64,000 nucleotides of DNA from an uncultured Oscillospiraceae bacterium (GTDB lineage: Bacteria; Bacillota; Clostridia; Oscillospirales; Acutalibacteraceae), in NCBI GenBank assembly GCA_900541565.1, contig UQKB01000003.1:105810-169809 (forward strand), read 5' to 3'. The position numbers were made by a program, and so were the translations under genes. Positions 28,582 through 38,222 of this stretch are shown here, piece by piece. Numbering within the stretch: position 1 is the stretch's first letter; every line of letters begins with the position of its first letter. The notes beneath the pieces are model-generated. The model saw only the letters and a list, made by a program, of their open reading frames with translations, was not told where the DNA came from and searched no databases.

Positions 28582-30243
28582 TTACTGTTTTTCTAACATT
28601 TCTTCCGCATGCTGTAATGTAAGGTCGGTAATTTCTACACCGCCTATCATCCTTGCCAGCTCATACTTCCTTTGTTCATACGTAAGACGCTCTACCTGTG
28701 TAAACGTTCTGTTATCCTTTACTGTCTTTCGTATTAAAAAATGTGTATCTGCCAGCGCTGCAATCTGCGCCTGGTGCGTTACACAAATCACCTGTTTTCC
28801 ATTTGCCACCGATTTGAGCTTGTAGCCTACCTTCTGGGCTGCACTTCCGCCAATGCCGGTGTCCACCTCATCAAAAATAAGCGTTTTAACATGTTCTTCC
28901 TTATCCGCCATCACATTTTTAATGGCAAGCATCATACGTGAAAGCTCACCGCCTGAAGCAATTTTAGATACCGGTTTTGGATCTTCACCCGGATTAGCAG
29001 AGATTAAAAATTCTATTTTATCACAGCCGTTCTCCGTAAGAGGCGTATGTTTCAAATTGACAAACAGGCGTGCATTTGGCATATCCAGATAAGTCATTTC
29101 TTCCCTGACACGCTGGGCAAACACCTGCGCGCATTTTCGCCTTTTCTCAGACAGATGCTCCGCCAGCACAGACGCTTGCTCTGCTAACCTGTTAAACTCC
29201 GTTTGAAGCTTTTCCAAATTAACTTCATAAGCCTCAAGCTCTTCCAGCTCGGCATGTGCCTGCTGTGCAAACTGCAAGATATCAAAAATGGTCGCACCAT
29301 ACTTTTTGGAAAGTCGGTAAATGATATCAAGGCGAGTTTCGATTTGTGCAAGATCTTCTGTGGGCGCTTCATTTTGCTCCTGCAGATGCACAAGCTCCGA
29401 AGCACAATCCTGCAGCTCATAGAACATATCCTGTAAGCGCGCCGTAAGCCCGGCAGCCTCCGGAATATAATCCTGTACGTTCCGTAAATCCGACACCGCC
29501 TCTTCCAAAAGCGATAGAACACCCGAAGCATCTCCATTAAGAAGGCCGTAAGCGTCTGCAAACGACTGCGTAATTTTTTCTTTATGGACGATTGCATTTC
29601 TTTTTTCCGTCAACAGCTCCTGCTCTCCTTCAACAAGCTGCGCGCTGTCAATTTCTTCCGTCTGGTAACGCAGCAGGTCAATCTGGCGCGCACGCTGCGC
29701 GTCATCCGTTTGCGCACGATCAAGCGCTTGTTTACAGGTCTTTAAACTTGTAAAAACCTGCCGGTATGCAGCCAGGTCTTCCTGCAGGTTCCCAAAACTG
29801 TCTATATATTCCTGGTGCCGCTGCGCAGATGTCAGCTCATAGCTTTCGTGCTGTCCATGCAGATCAATAAGGTTGGCCGCAATATCTTTTAAAACGCTTA
29901 CCGGGACCGGTCTTGCGTTGATCCGACATATATTTTTCCCGTTTTGTTGAATTTCTCTTTGCAGAATCAACGTACCGTCCTCTTCTAAAGGAATGCCATA
30001 CGTTTCCATAGCCGCGCGCGTAGCTTCGTCTATCTTTTCAAAGACAGCGCTTACAAAGGCATATTGCGCGCCGGTACGGATAATATCCTTGGAGGTTCTC
30101 CTCCCCAGTACTGTATTGATTGCGTCAATTACAATCGATTTACCCGCGCCTGTTTCGCCTGTCAATACATTTAATCCCATCGTAAAATCAATAGACGCTT
30201 TTTCAATTACCGCTATATTTTCAATAAAAAGAGTTGCAATCAT
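28582..30243 (-). CDS. recN: DNA repair protein RecN
   Basis: 553 residues, SMC-like. Walker A GETGAGKSIVIDAI near residue 30, long coiled-coil arms in the middle, and at the C-terminus the signature ASGGELSRMMLAIK, Walker B TLIFDEVDTGIGG and a VTHQAQIAALAD switch region. Acts early in double-strand-break repair. Placed after argR, the classic Firmicutes order. Confidence 0.96.
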   Translation of the reverse strand: MIATLFIENIAVIEKASIDFTMGLNVLTGETGAGKSIVIDAINTVLGRRTSKDIIRTGAQYAFVSAVFEKIDEATRAAMETYGIPLEEDGTLILQREIQQNGKNICRINARPVPVSVLKDIAANLIDLHGQHESYELTSAQRHQEYIDSFGNLQEDLAAYRQVFTSLKTCKQALDRAQTDDAQRARQIDLLRYQTEEIDSAQLVEGEQELLTEKRNAIVHKEKITQSFADAYGLLNGDASGVLSLLEEAVSDLRNVQDYIPEAAGLTARLQDMFYELQDCASELVHLQEQNEAPTEDLAQIETRLDIIYRLSKKYGATIFDILQFAQQAHAELEELEAYEVNLEKLQTEFNRLAEQASVLAEHLSEKRRKCAQVFAQRVREEMTYLDMPNARLFVNLKHTPLTENGCDKIEFLISANPGEDPKPVSKIASGGELSRMMLAIKNVMADKEEHVKTLIFDEVDTGIGGSAAQKVGYKLKSVANGKQVICVTHQAQIAALADTHFLIRKTVKDNRTFTQVERLTYEQRKYELARMIGGVEITDLTLQHAEEMLEKQ

Positions 30244-30266
30244 AACAACCTTCCTTTAAAACAAGG

Positions 30267-30713
30267 TTATAAAAGCTTTTTTAACGTAGTTGCAAGGGAA
30301 ACAGCCTTACTGTTGCTGCGCGCAACAATAAAGATCGTATCATCCCCTGCGATTGTCCCTACAACACCTTCCCAGTCCATATGGTCCAAAGCCGCGCATA
30401 CGCCCTGCGCCATACCGCTGGCTGTTTTCAAAACAATCATATTCCCTGCAAAATCCACTTGTAAGACGGTAGCAGAAAACAGCGTATAAAAATTACGGCT
30501 GACATCTGCATCGTTTTTATTTCCCATAGTGTACTTATATTTTCCATTTTTTTCAAGTGTTTTTAGAAGACGCAGCTCTTTAATATCTCTGGAAACGGTC
30601 GCCTGCGTCACATTAAAGCCTTCCAGACGTAAAAGACGTAAAAGTTCCTCTTGCGTATCAATGGCGTTTTCCTGGATCAATTCAAGTATTTTTGCATGCC
30701 GCCTTGTTTTCAT
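30267..30713 (-). CDS. argR: Arginine repressor ArgR/AhrC
   Basis: 148 residues. N-terminal winged helix (LRLEGFNVTQATVSRDIKEL, with the recognition SRDI) and a C-terminal arginine-binding hexamerisation domain containing GTIAGDDTIFIVAR. Represses arginine synthesis and activates catabolism in the presence of arginine; no arg operon is in this window. Confidence 0.95.
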   Translation of the reverse strand: MKTRRHAKILELIQENAIDTQEELLRLLRLEGFNVTQATVSRDIKELRLLKTLEKNGKYKYTMGNKNDADVSRNFYTLFSATVLQVDFAGNMIVLKTASGMAQGVCAALDHMDWEGVVGTIAGDDTIFIVARSNSKAVSLATTLKKLL

Positions 30714-30730
30714 AAAAACAACCCACCTTT

Positions 30731-31594
30731 TTATCCCGTGTGTTCGCTTAATTTTTCGCTTAATACTCTGTAAAAGCTTTTATTATGCAGGCAAATCAGC
30801 TTTGTCTGCATATCTGCCTTTTCAATTTCTATAATATCCTCTGAACAGACCGGTACAAATTCCTGCCCGTCCACCGTAAGAAAAACCTCTGCATGCTCCT
30901 GGTGCGCCGCTTTAACCGTCAGCTTTGAATGTGCGCAAAATAAAACAGAGCGTGAAAAAAGCGAATGAGAGCATATAGGCGTTAATAAAATACACTGCAT
31001 ATGCGGTTGGATCACCGGGCCTCCTGCCGAAAGCGCATACGCCGTTGAACCGGTCGGCGTTGAAAACAAAAGGCCGTCGGCACGATATTCGCATATTTCC
31101 TTTTCGTTAAGTGAAACGGACAAATCAATCATTTTAGAAAGCGCGCCTCTGGATACGGTTACATCGTTGAGCGCGTAAAAAACATGTTTTTTTTCTTTAT
31201 GTGTCACCGTAGCCTTTAGCATCATACGGCTTTCACAAGTATATTCGTTTTTGAACAAAAGCTCCAGCTTTGAAAGTTCATGCGGCTCAAGCCCCGCTAC
31301 AAACCCAATTCTTCCAAGATTGATGCCCAAAAGCGGTTTGTCTGCAACCGCCGCATATTTGGCAACGCGTATAATGGTACCATCACCGCCGACGGTGATC
31401 ATGATATCGCTATGCGCTGCCAGCTCTTTTATATTTTTATAGAAGGCAACATGCTTTTCCTGGCAAAGCTCTTTGTTTTCTTCCAACAAAAGCATTTGTC
31501 CACCGTACTGCGCAATAATTTTTGCAACATCGCGCGTACATTCCCGCGCCCCCTTTTTTGTCAGGTTTGGAATAACTGCAATTTTCATCTGCAT
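30731..31594 (-). CDS. nadK: NAD kinase
   Basis: 287 residues. Key motifs: MITVGGDGTIIRVAK (GGDG, catalytic Asp), the LGINLGRIGF segment, and the later YRADGLLFSTPTGSTAYALS with SAGGPVIQP. Phosphorylates NAD to NADP. The start is ATG 31594, just after the tlyA stop with AAAAGGAAA; the frame extends 11 codons into tlyA without a ribosome site. Confidence 0.94.
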   Translation of the reverse strand: MQMKIAVIPNLTKKGARECTRDVAKIIAQYGGQMLLLEENKELCQEKHVAFYKNIKELAAHSDIMITVGGDGTIIRVAKYAAVADKPLLGINLGRIGFVAGLEPHELSKLELLFKNEYTCESRMMLKATVTHKEKKHVFYALNDVTVSRGALSKMIDLSVSLNEKEICEYRADGLLFSTPTGSTAYALSAGGPVIQPHMQCILLTPICSHSLFSRSVLFCAHSKLTVKAAHQEHAEVFLTVDGQEFVPVCSEDIIEIEKADMQTKLICLHNKSFYRVLSEKLSEHTG

Positions 31595-31598
31595 AGCA

Positions 31599-32417
31599 TC
31601 ACTTTTCCTTTTTATCCAGCACTGCATGGGATTTGATTGCCAGCTCCTGCGGTGTTATACCTGCAAGCATTTTTCCATGCGTCGCCGGTTTTATATAAAC
31701 CAGATATTCAATATTTCCTTCCGGTCCTTTTACCGGGGAAAAATCAAGGCCTAAAACATCAAAGCCGTTTGCAAGGCAAAACGTGCATATATTCTCTATT
31801 ACCTCTGTATGTACAAGGGGATCACGTACGACCCCTTTTTTTCCAACTTTTTCTCTTCCAGCTTCAAACTGCGGTTTTATTAAGCACACGGCGGACGCGG
31901 TTTCTTTCATAAAGGCACTTGCAACAGGCAAAACCAGCCGCAACGAAATAAATGATACGTCCACACTGAAGAAGTCAACCTGTTCCGGTATCTCTTCCTT
32001 TGTTACCTTGCGGATATTGGTACGTTCCAAATTGACAACTCTTTTGTCGTTACGAAGCTTCCAGTCAAGCTGCCCATAACCCACATCGACCGCATACACC
32101 TTTCGCGCACCATTTTGCAGCATACAATCGGTAAAACCTCCGGTAGATGCCCCAATGTCCATAGCAATACAATCTTTCAAATCAATTTTGAATACCTCGA
32201 TAGCCTTTTCCAGTTTTAAGCCGCCCCGGCTGACATATTTTAATTTTTCCCCTCTGACCTCTATTTGCGCATCCACAGGATACAGCGTTCCCGGTTTGTC
32301 CGCCTTCTGGTTATTTACATAAACCTGCCCGGCCATAATTACCGCTTTCGCCTTTTCCCTGCTCTGTGTATAGCCGCGTTCAAAAACAAGCGTGTCCAAT
32401 CGTATCTTGTCTGCCAA
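31599..32417 (-). CDS. tlyA: TlyA-family rRNA 2'-O-methyltransferase / hemolysin-like
   Basis: 272 residues. S4 domain at residues 1-65 (RLDTLVFERGYTQSREKAKA, YVNNQKADKPG), then an FtsJ-type methyltransferase with MDIGASTGGFTDCML and later VDVSFISLRL. Mycobacterial TlyA methylates 16S and 23S rRNA riboses. In Firmicutes it is the yqxC position between dxs and nadK. Confidence 0.92.
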   Translation of the reverse strand: MADKIRLDTLVFERGYTQSREKAKAVIMAGQVYVNNQKADKPGTLYPVDAQIEVRGEKLKYVSRGGLKLEKAIEVFKIDLKDCIAMDIGASTGGFTDCMLQNGARKVYAVDVGYGQLDWKLRNDKRVVNLERTNIRKVTKEEIPEQVDFFSVDVSFISLRLVLPVASAFMKETASAVCLIKPQFEAGREKVGKKGVVRDPLVHTEVIENICTFCLANGFDVLGLDFSPVKGPEGNIEYLVYIKPATHGKMLAGITPQELAIKSHAVLDKKEK

Positions 32418-32418
32418 T

Positions 32419-34293
32419 TTAATTTATGTCCTCCTGTATTCCTTTTGCAACAACGTGAACCATACCTTCGTCGTCCAAGTGCAGCGCATGCAAAGAAACG
32501 GCTGTCGGCGCATGCTGTACATAGCGGTTATCAATGGCTGTAAGCGTATAATGCCCGTTCCAACAATGCCGGGAAAGCTCATACATAAAATGCTCCCCTG
32601 TACCGCCCGCCGCCATCCCTTCTTCAAAGAAAAAAATATGCTTGAAATGCAGCGATTCCAAAATTGCCTCTTTTGGAATGGGTTTAATTCTGTTTAACTT
32701 TAATATAGTGATGTCTACACCGCTTTTATAAAGCGTTTCCTTTGCAATACAAGCATAGCTGAACAACCTGCCATATGTAACCAAAAGCACCTGTGCAGAC
32801 ATTCCACCATAAAAATCAAACGTCTTTTTTCCCGGCAAAAAATTGGCTGGGCGATAGAGTTCTCCGCCTTTGGGATAGCGCACGGCAATCACCCCGCTGT
32901 TGGAATACGCCGCTGTCTGCAAATCGCGGCGTAGTTCTTCAAAATAGCAAGGGCTGTATATTTCCACATTCGGTATGGGGTTTAAAAGCGCCACGTCAAA
33001 AACGCCCTGGTGTGTTTCGCCGTCTTCACCGACAATCCCCGCCCTGTCAATAGCAAGAATCATATGCAGCTTTTGCGTCGCTACGTCATGGATAATCTGA
33101 TCCACACTTCTTTGCAGAAAAGTAGAATAGACGGCAAACACCGGCAGCATGCCGCCCGCGGCAAGCCCACCGCTGAAAGTCACTGCATGCTCTTCTGCAA
33201 TGCCAACGTCAAAAAAGCGATCCTTATAAAGCCTTGCAAAACTGTTAAGCCCCGTTCCGGATTTCATAGCTGCCGTTACAGCGCAGATTCTCTTATCATC
33301 CTGCGCCATTTCACAAAGCTTTTCACCAAATACATCTGAAAATCCAATTTTTGAGGTAATGGGCTCCCCGGTTTCTACATCAAAGCTTGAAATCCCATGA
33401 AAGTTTTTGGGGTCGTTTTCTGCATATTGATAGCCTTTTCCTTTTGTTGTTACCACATGCACCAAAACCGGGCCGTTTACATGTTTTGCCGCATTAAAGG
33501 CATTTTCCAACTCCAGCAGGCTGTGCCCCTCCACCGGCCCGTAATAGGTAAAGCCCATGTCGTCAAACAGCGTATCTTTATATACAATTTTGCGCACGCT
33601 CGACTTGGACCGTTTCAGAAAACGCCGCAGCGGATTACCAACCACGGGCGTATGAAGCAGCGCCTTTTCCACCTTTGTTTTCACCCGCAAATATGCCGGT
33701 TTTATACGGATCCCTGATAAATAGCGCGCTACAGATCCTACATTTCTTGAAATAGACATTTTATTGTCGTTTAATACGACTATAAAATTCTTCTTAAATC
33801 GTCCGGCATTGTTTAAGCCCTCAAAAGCCAGCCCGCCCGTCAAAGCACCATCGCCGATGACTGCAATGGTATATCCATCTTCTCCTTTAAGCGCCTTAGC
33901 TCTTGCAATACCATATGCAGCAGAAATAGATGTACTGCTATGTCCCGCGTTGAACGCATCATAGGGGCTTTCTGTTCTTTTCGGAAAGCCCGAAAGCCCT
34001 CCTTCCGTTCGAATTGTTCCGATCTCTTGAAATCTGCCGGTAAGAATTTTATGCGTATAGCTTTGATGCCCAACGTCCCAGACGATCTTGTCTTGAACAT
34101 CCGGAAACATTTTTAAAAGGGCAACCGTTAATTCTACCACACCCAGGTTTGAAGCCAGATGACCGCCGTTTTTGGAAACGGTTTCTACAATTGTCCGGCG
34201 TATTTCAGAACAAAGAACATTCAGTTCGGAAATGGAAAGAAAACGGAGGTCCGATGGCGTACGGATTTTATCCAGATATTGAAAATCTGCCAT
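32419..34293 (-). CDS. dxs: 1-deoxy-D-xylulose-5-phosphate synthase
   Basis: 624 residues. Thiamine-diphosphate motif VIGDGALTGGLAFEGLNN, the N-terminal NGGHLASNLGVVELTVALL, and the C-terminal transketolase region with FSGGLAAGGMLPVFA and GIVGEDGETHQGVFD. Condenses pyruvate and glyceraldehyde 3-phosphate, the first step of the MEP isoprenoid pathway. One base separates it from tlyA; ispA lies upstream. GGAGG precedes the ATG at a slightly long distance. Confidence 0.97.
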   Translation of the reverse strand: MADFQYLDKIRTPSDLRFLSISELNVLCSEIRRTIVETVSKNGGHLASNLGVVELTVALLKMFPDVQDKIVWDVGHQSYTHKILTGRFQEIGTIRTEGGLSGFPKRTESPYDAFNAGHSSTSISAAYGIARAKALKGEDGYTIAVIGDGALTGGLAFEGLNNAGRFKKNFIVVLNDNKMSISRNVGSVARYLSGIRIKPAYLRVKTKVEKALLHTPVVGNPLRRFLKRSKSSVRKIVYKDTLFDDMGFTYYGPVEGHSLLELENAFNAAKHVNGPVLVHVVTTKGKGYQYAENDPKNFHGISSFDVETGEPITSKIGFSDVFGEKLCEMAQDDKRICAVTAAMKSGTGLNSFARLYKDRFFDVGIAEEHAVTFSGGLAAGGMLPVFAVYSTFLQRSVDQIIHDVATQKLHMILAIDRAGIVGEDGETHQGVFDVALLNPIPNVEIYSPCYFEELRRDLQTAAYSNSGVIAVRYPKGGELYRPANFLPGKKTFDFYGGMSAQVLLVTYGRLFSYACIAKETLYKSGVDITILKLNRIKPIPKEAILESLHFKHIFFFEEGMAAGGTGEHFMYELSRHCWNGHYTLTAIDNRYVQHAPTAVSLHALHLDDEGMVHVVAKGIQEDIN

Positions 34294-34325
34294 TTTACTT
34301 TAAAATCCTCCTCTTTACAAGTACA

Positions 34326-35192
34326 TTAGCTCGTCCTTGTTACAAGAGCGCGCGCCAAATCTGCCAATGGCCGCCCGCCGTCTTCAAAGATATGCAGTGC
34401 ATGGATCGCTTCCTGCGTCAGCTCCTGCGCAAGCTGCCTGCACACCTGCAGTCCCAACAGGGAAACATAGGTGGATTTTTGCTTGGACATATCGCTTCCA
34501 ACCGGTTTACCCAGCGTCTTTTCATCAGAAGTAATGTCTAAAATATCATCCACAATCTGGAATGCCAGACCAATTTTTTCTGCATATACGGCTGCAGCGT
34601 GGATTTTGCGCGCATCTGCATCTGCGGCAATACACCCCAGCACGCATGCTGCTTTGATCAACGCGCCCGTTTTTTTCGCATCCATAATTTTCAGCGTTTC
34701 AATCTGCGCATTCCGATTTTCATTCTGCAGATCAATTACCTGTCCGCCCACCATGCCGCAGGCTCCACAGGCATTTGCAAGAAATTTGGCCGCCATGCCG
34801 CAGCGCATGGCATTCTCCGGCGTGCAGGAACGAAAAATGGTTTCAAATGCCAGGCTTTGCAACGCGTCACCTGCCAGAAGCGCAATATCTTCTCCAAATG
34901 CAATATGGTTTGCAGGCCTTCCCCGGCGCATAGGATCGTTATCCATACACGGAAGGTCATCATGAATCAACGAGTATGTGTGTATCATCTCCACTGCACA
35001 CGCAAATGGCAATGCATCGCTGCTGTTTCCTGCACATGCCCGGCAGAATTCCAGCGTAAGCACCGGTCGGATACGTTTTCCTCCCGCCATTAAGCTGTAG
35101 CGCATGGCCTGCACCACATCCTTTTCCAGACAATTTTCAGACGGCAACGCTTCTTCCAAGGCCTGTTCAATCAACCGGATATCTTCATTCAT
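34326..35192 (-). CDS. ispA: Geranyl/farnesyl diphosphate synthase
   Basis: 288 residues. First Asp-rich motif DDLPCMDND (short chain-length type with the extra residues of IspA) and second motif VDDILDITSDEKTLGK. RIRPVLTLEF near the N-terminus binds IPP. Builds the C15 prenyl chain from IPP and DMAPP. The start codon overlaps the end of xseB. Confidence 0.94.
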   Translation of the reverse strand: MNEDIRLIEQALEEALPSENCLEKDVVQAMRYSLMAGGKRIRPVLTLEFCRACAGNSSDALPFACAVEMIHTYSLIHDDLPCMDNDPMRRGRPANHIAFGEDIALLAGDALQSLAFETIFRSCTPENAMRCGMAAKFLANACGACGMVGGQVIDLQNENRNAQIETLKIMDAKKTGALIKAACVLGCIAADADARKIHAAAVYAEKIGLAFQIVDDILDITSDEKTLGKPVGSDMSKQKSTYVSLLGLQVCRQLAQELTQEAIHALHIFEDGGRPLADLARALVTRTS

Positions 35193-35391
35193 TTTCCTTT
35201 TCCTCCGGTACGGTTAAAATTTTTATCTTCTGTTCCGCATCCTTGAGCTTGCCATAGCAGAAAGCCGTAAGCTGCGTCCCTTCTTCAAATAAAGCCAGTG
35301 TCTCTTCCAAAGGCTGATCACCGGTTTCTAAAAAACTTACAATCTCGGTCAGTCTTTCAACAGCTTCCTCATACGTTTTATATTCTTTCAT
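35185..35391 (-). CDS. xseB: Exodeoxyribonuclease VII small subunit
   Basis: 68 residues from ATG 35391 (AAAGGA upstream, placed across the xseA stop). Typical XseB sequence: YEEAVERLTEIVSFLETGDQ, then PLEETLALFEEGTQL. Partner of XseA; overlaps it and ispA, so translation is coupled. Confidence 0.93.
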   Translation of the reverse strand: MKEYKTYEEAVERLTEIVSFLETGDQPLEETLALFEEGTQLTAFCYGKLKDAEQKIKILTVPEEKENE

Positions 35392-35396
35392 CCCAC

Positions 35397-36590
35397 TCAT
35401 TCCTTTACTACGCATTCTGCCTGTCCGTCGTAAAAACGCAAGGTAAGGACATCCCCCTTCGACAGCGTTTTTACGCTTTTAACCGGCTTTTTTCCTTTTT
35501 GGACCAATGCATAACCGCAAGACAATATGCGCAATGGGCTAAGCATATCCAGCTTGACGGATAGATTGGACAATTGCTGCTCTTTACAGGAAAAAAAGCG
35601 TTCAAAGCTACGCTGTAGCCCAGACGCTATTTGATCCAACGCCAAAAAACGGTTTTGGATAGGAGCCGAAGGGTTTCTCATCACATCTTTTTCAGCAAGT
35701 GTGTGCAAACGGCTTTTTGCCTCCCACACCTTTTGCTCTGCCATCCTGCGCATAGCTATAAATTGATCGAGCAGCGCCATCTGAAGCTGTGATGCGTCCG
35801 GTACGGCCAGCTCCGCCGCGGCTGAGGGCGTTGGTGCGCGCAGGTCTGCGACAAAATCACAAATTGTAAAATCTGTTTCATGCCCGACCGCAGAAATAAC
35901 GGGCGTCTGCGTACGATAAATCTCCCTTGCAAGAAGTTCGTCGTTGAACGCCCAAAGATCTTCCGCGCTGCCGCCTCCCCGGGCAATAATGATCACATCG
36001 CATAAATGCGTACGGTCCAAATACCGCAACGCCCTGCGGATCTGTCCCGCCGCCATATCCCCCTGCACAAGCACGGGGCAAAGTAAAATTTCAGCCATTG
36101 GAAAACGCCTGTTCAGTATATTTTGTATATCTTTTACCGCTGCACCTGTTGGAGAAGTAATCACCCCAATTTTGCGCGGTAATTTTGGAAGCGTTTTTTT
36201 ATGTGATGCGTCAAAAAGGCCTGCTTTTTCCAGACGCTCTTTACATTGCGCAAAAGCAACGGCAAGTGCGCCGGCCCCATCCGGCTGCATATCTTCAATA
36301 TAGAGCTGATATTGCCCTCCCGCTTCATATAAGGACGCTTTACCGCGGACAATCACCTTCATACCATTTTGCGGTATAAATTTCAGACGTGACGCAAAAC
36401 TTGCAAAAACCACACATTTTACCGCCGCTTTTTCATCCTTAAGTGTAAAATAAATATGTCCTGAGCGGTATTGATCAGAAAGATTGGAAATTTCCCCGGA
36501 AACAAAAAGAGAGGCCAGGTTGCTGTCCCCGTCCAAAAGAGAACGAACATAAAAATTCAACTGTGAAACAGAAAGTATTGGAGCCTGCAT
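35397..36590 (-). CDS. xseA: Exodeoxyribonuclease VII large subunit
   Basis: 397 residues. N-terminal OB fold (SVSQLNFYVRSLLDGD, LFVSGEISNLSDQYRSGHIY) and a catalytic core with GVITSPTGAAVKDI, IIIARGGGSAEDLWAFNDE and SAVGHETDFTICDFVADLRA. Degrades single-stranded DNA from both ends as a complex with XseB. Confidence 0.96.
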   Translation of the reverse strand: MQAPILSVSQLNFYVRSLLDGDSNLASLFVSGEISNLSDQYRSGHIYFTLKDEKAAVKCVVFASFASRLKFIPQNGMKVIVRGKASLYEAGGQYQLYIEDMQPDGAGALAVAFAQCKERLEKAGLFDASHKKTLPKLPRKIGVITSPTGAAVKDIQNILNRRFPMAEILLCPVLVQGDMAAGQIRRALRYLDRTHLCDVIIIARGGGSAEDLWAFNDELLAREIYRTQTPVISAVGHETDFTICDFVADLRAPTPSAAAELAVPDASQLQMALLDQFIAMRRMAEQKVWEAKSRLHTLAEKDVMRNPSAPIQNRFLALDQIASGLQRSFERFFSCKEQQLSNLSVKLDMLSPLRILSCGYALVQKGKKPVKSVKTLSKGDVLTLRFYDGQAECVVKE

Positions 36591-36605
36591 AAATTCTTCC
36601 TTCTC

Positions 36606-37541
36606 TTAAAATCCATTTTCTTTTAAATTCGCCAAAACCGCAATCCCTGCGGCGTTATCGCAGGAAAATTCCGGAGCCGCAAAAAAAGCGGAAAAGCGTT
36701 TTGCCAAAGTCTTTTGTATCATCGCGTTTGACATAACGCCCCCTGCAAACAAAACAGGCAACTTAGCATATTGCATAAGCAGCTTTTCACACATAAGAAC
36801 AAGCGTTTGTTCAACATATTTCAGGCAGTATTTTGCAACATACGCATCCGGCGCGCCTTTCCTTTTCAGGTTTGCACAGATATTTTCCAATCCGGACAGG
36901 CAACAATTTGTACCTTTTAAGACCGGCCTGACCTTTATTTCCTCATCACAGCCCAACGCCAGTTGCTCCAGATCTTTCCCGCATGGAAAAGAAAGCCCAA
37001 GCATAACGCCCGTTCTGTCGATCGCCTGACCTGCGTTCAAATCCAGCGTGCCCGCAACAACCTGCGTTTTACAGATCTCCTCACGATCCGGCTTTACCAG
37101 CAGCGCTTCCGTCGTACCGCCTGAAACATGGAATGCTAAAAAAGGCTGTTCCAACAGCTCCAGCTTTTCGGCGCTATACAGCGCTGCCGCAATATGCCCT
37201 TGTTGATGAGAAAAGGTATACAAGGGTACTTTTAAAACGTCTGATAACACCCGGGCGGCACTAAGCCCGACAGTAAAGCACGGCATATAGGAGCCTGCTT
37301 CCCTTCTGGGAGCATCAGAAGCGCCAAGCAAACCGGGCGGCGTCTGTGTAAAATGCGCCTGCAGCGTCTTTATCACCTGCGGCAGTTGATTGATATGGTG
37401 AAAAACAGCTTCGCTCTGGCGCAAGCCCTTTTCCCCTTTTTTAACGGGCAGCAGCAGCTTTGACTGGTAGATCGTCGCGTTTTTTAAAACGGCTGCAGAC
37501 GTTGTATAATTGCTGGTATCCAATCCAAGCACCGTTTTCAT
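36606..37541 (-). CDS. TsaD/Kae1-like paralogue (ASKHA family), function unknown
   Basis: 311 residues from ATG 37541, which overlaps the nusB stop (ATGA). It shares the Kae1/TsaD core: LGLDTSNYTTSAAV at the N-terminus, the metal motif HQQGHIAAAL (HxxxH), FHVSGGTTEALLV, LDLNAGQAIDRTGVMLGL and, late, CDNAAGIAVLA. The true TsaD partners in tRNA t6A synthesis (tsaB, tsaE) are not adjacent. The gene sits between nusB and xseA, where many clostridia carry such a paralogue. It could be a second Kae1-like enzyme; the substrate is unknown. Confidence 0.78.
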   Translation of the reverse strand: MKTVLGLDTSNYTTSAAVLKNATIYQSKLLLPVKKGEKGLRQSEAVFHHINQLPQVIKTLQAHFTQTPPGLLGASDAPRREAGSYMPCFTVGLSAARVLSDVLKVPLYTFSHQQGHIAAALYSAEKLELLEQPFLAFHVSGGTTEALLVKPDREEICKTQVVAGTLDLNAGQAIDRTGVMLGLSFPCGKDLEQLALGCDEEIKVRPVLKGTNCCLSGLENICANLKRKGAPDAYVAKYCLKYVEQTLVLMCEKLLMQYAKLPVLFAGGVMSNAMIQKTLAKRFSAFFAAPEFSCDNAAGIAVLANLKENGF

Positions 37542-37996
37542 TGCTCTTGATCCCTTGCATCTGGCAATTGCGTACATTTTGCATGCTTGGCCACTGTTCC
37601 CAGCACGCCGTTTATAAAAGCCGCGTCCTCCGGGGTGGAATACTTTTTTGCAAGACGCACGGCGTCGTTGATCACCACGCTTACAGGATTTTCTGCATCA
37701 CTGTTTTCTTGTACAAATAAAATTTGAAATACAGACAGCCGCAGCAATGCAAGGCTTACTTTTGATAATCTGCCCATCTTCCAGCCTTTGATGTTTTTTT
37801 GGATCTCACAATCAATTTCGGGCAATTTTCCTTCCATCGCCCTGACCAGCGTAACGGCAAAGTCATCGGGCCGCCGGTCGTCAGACAGGCGTGCGGCTTC
37901 TAAAATTTCGTCTACCGAATCGCTTGTAAAATTTTTTTCAAACGCCAGTATAAACGCCTGCTCTCTTGCCTGTATGCGCGAAAAAGATGTTTCCAT
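37538..37996 (-). CDS. nusB: Transcription antitermination factor NusB
   Basis: 152 residues, all-helical. AREQAFILAFEKNF at the N-terminus, WKMGRLSKVSLALLRLSVFQ in the middle and SVVINDAVRLAKKYSTPEDA with AFINGVLG at the end match NusB. Acts with NusE (S10) on rRNA boxA. First gene of the long minus-strand operon. Confidence 0.94.
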   Translation of the reverse strand: METSFSRIQAREQAFILAFEKNFTSDSVDEILEAARLSDDRRPDDFAVTLVRAMEGKLPEIDCEIQKNIKGWKMGRLSKVSLALLRLSVFQILFVQENSDAENPVSVVINDAVRLAKKYSTPEDAAFINGVLGTVAKHAKCTQLPDARDQEQ

Positions 37997-38030
37997 TTTT
38001 TATCCATCCCAACCTTTTGTTTATCTAATA

Positions 38031-38058
38031 ATTATAGCATATTTTTGTATATAATCAA
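38031..38058 (-). promoter_or_regulatory. sigma-A promoter of the nusB superoperon
   Basis: Minus strand TTGATT (38053-38058), 16-base spacer, TATAAT (38031-38036). It stands ahead of a 17-kb co-directional run ending with the kinase gene at 20718. Most spacers there are under 40 bases and many genes overlap. Confidence 0.75.
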
Positions 38059-38139
38059 GCAAAAGCCGTGTATTTATACAACTTTAAAAACTTTTTTCGC
38101 GAAGAAGTTCTCTTTGTTTTTATAAATTATTGGTTTTTA

Positions 38140-38168
38140 TTGTAATCAAAAAAAAGGAATGCTATAAT
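38140..38168 (+). promoter_or_regulatory. sigma-A promoter of the CPBP protease gene
   Basis: TTGTAA (38140-38145), 17-base spacer, TATAAT (38163-38168), about 55 bases before the ATG. Divergent from the nusB promoter. Confidence 0.75.
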
Positions 38169-38222
38169 AACAAAGCAAATAATCAAATTAAAAATTTGAA
38201 TAAAAACGTTGGATGTGATTCT

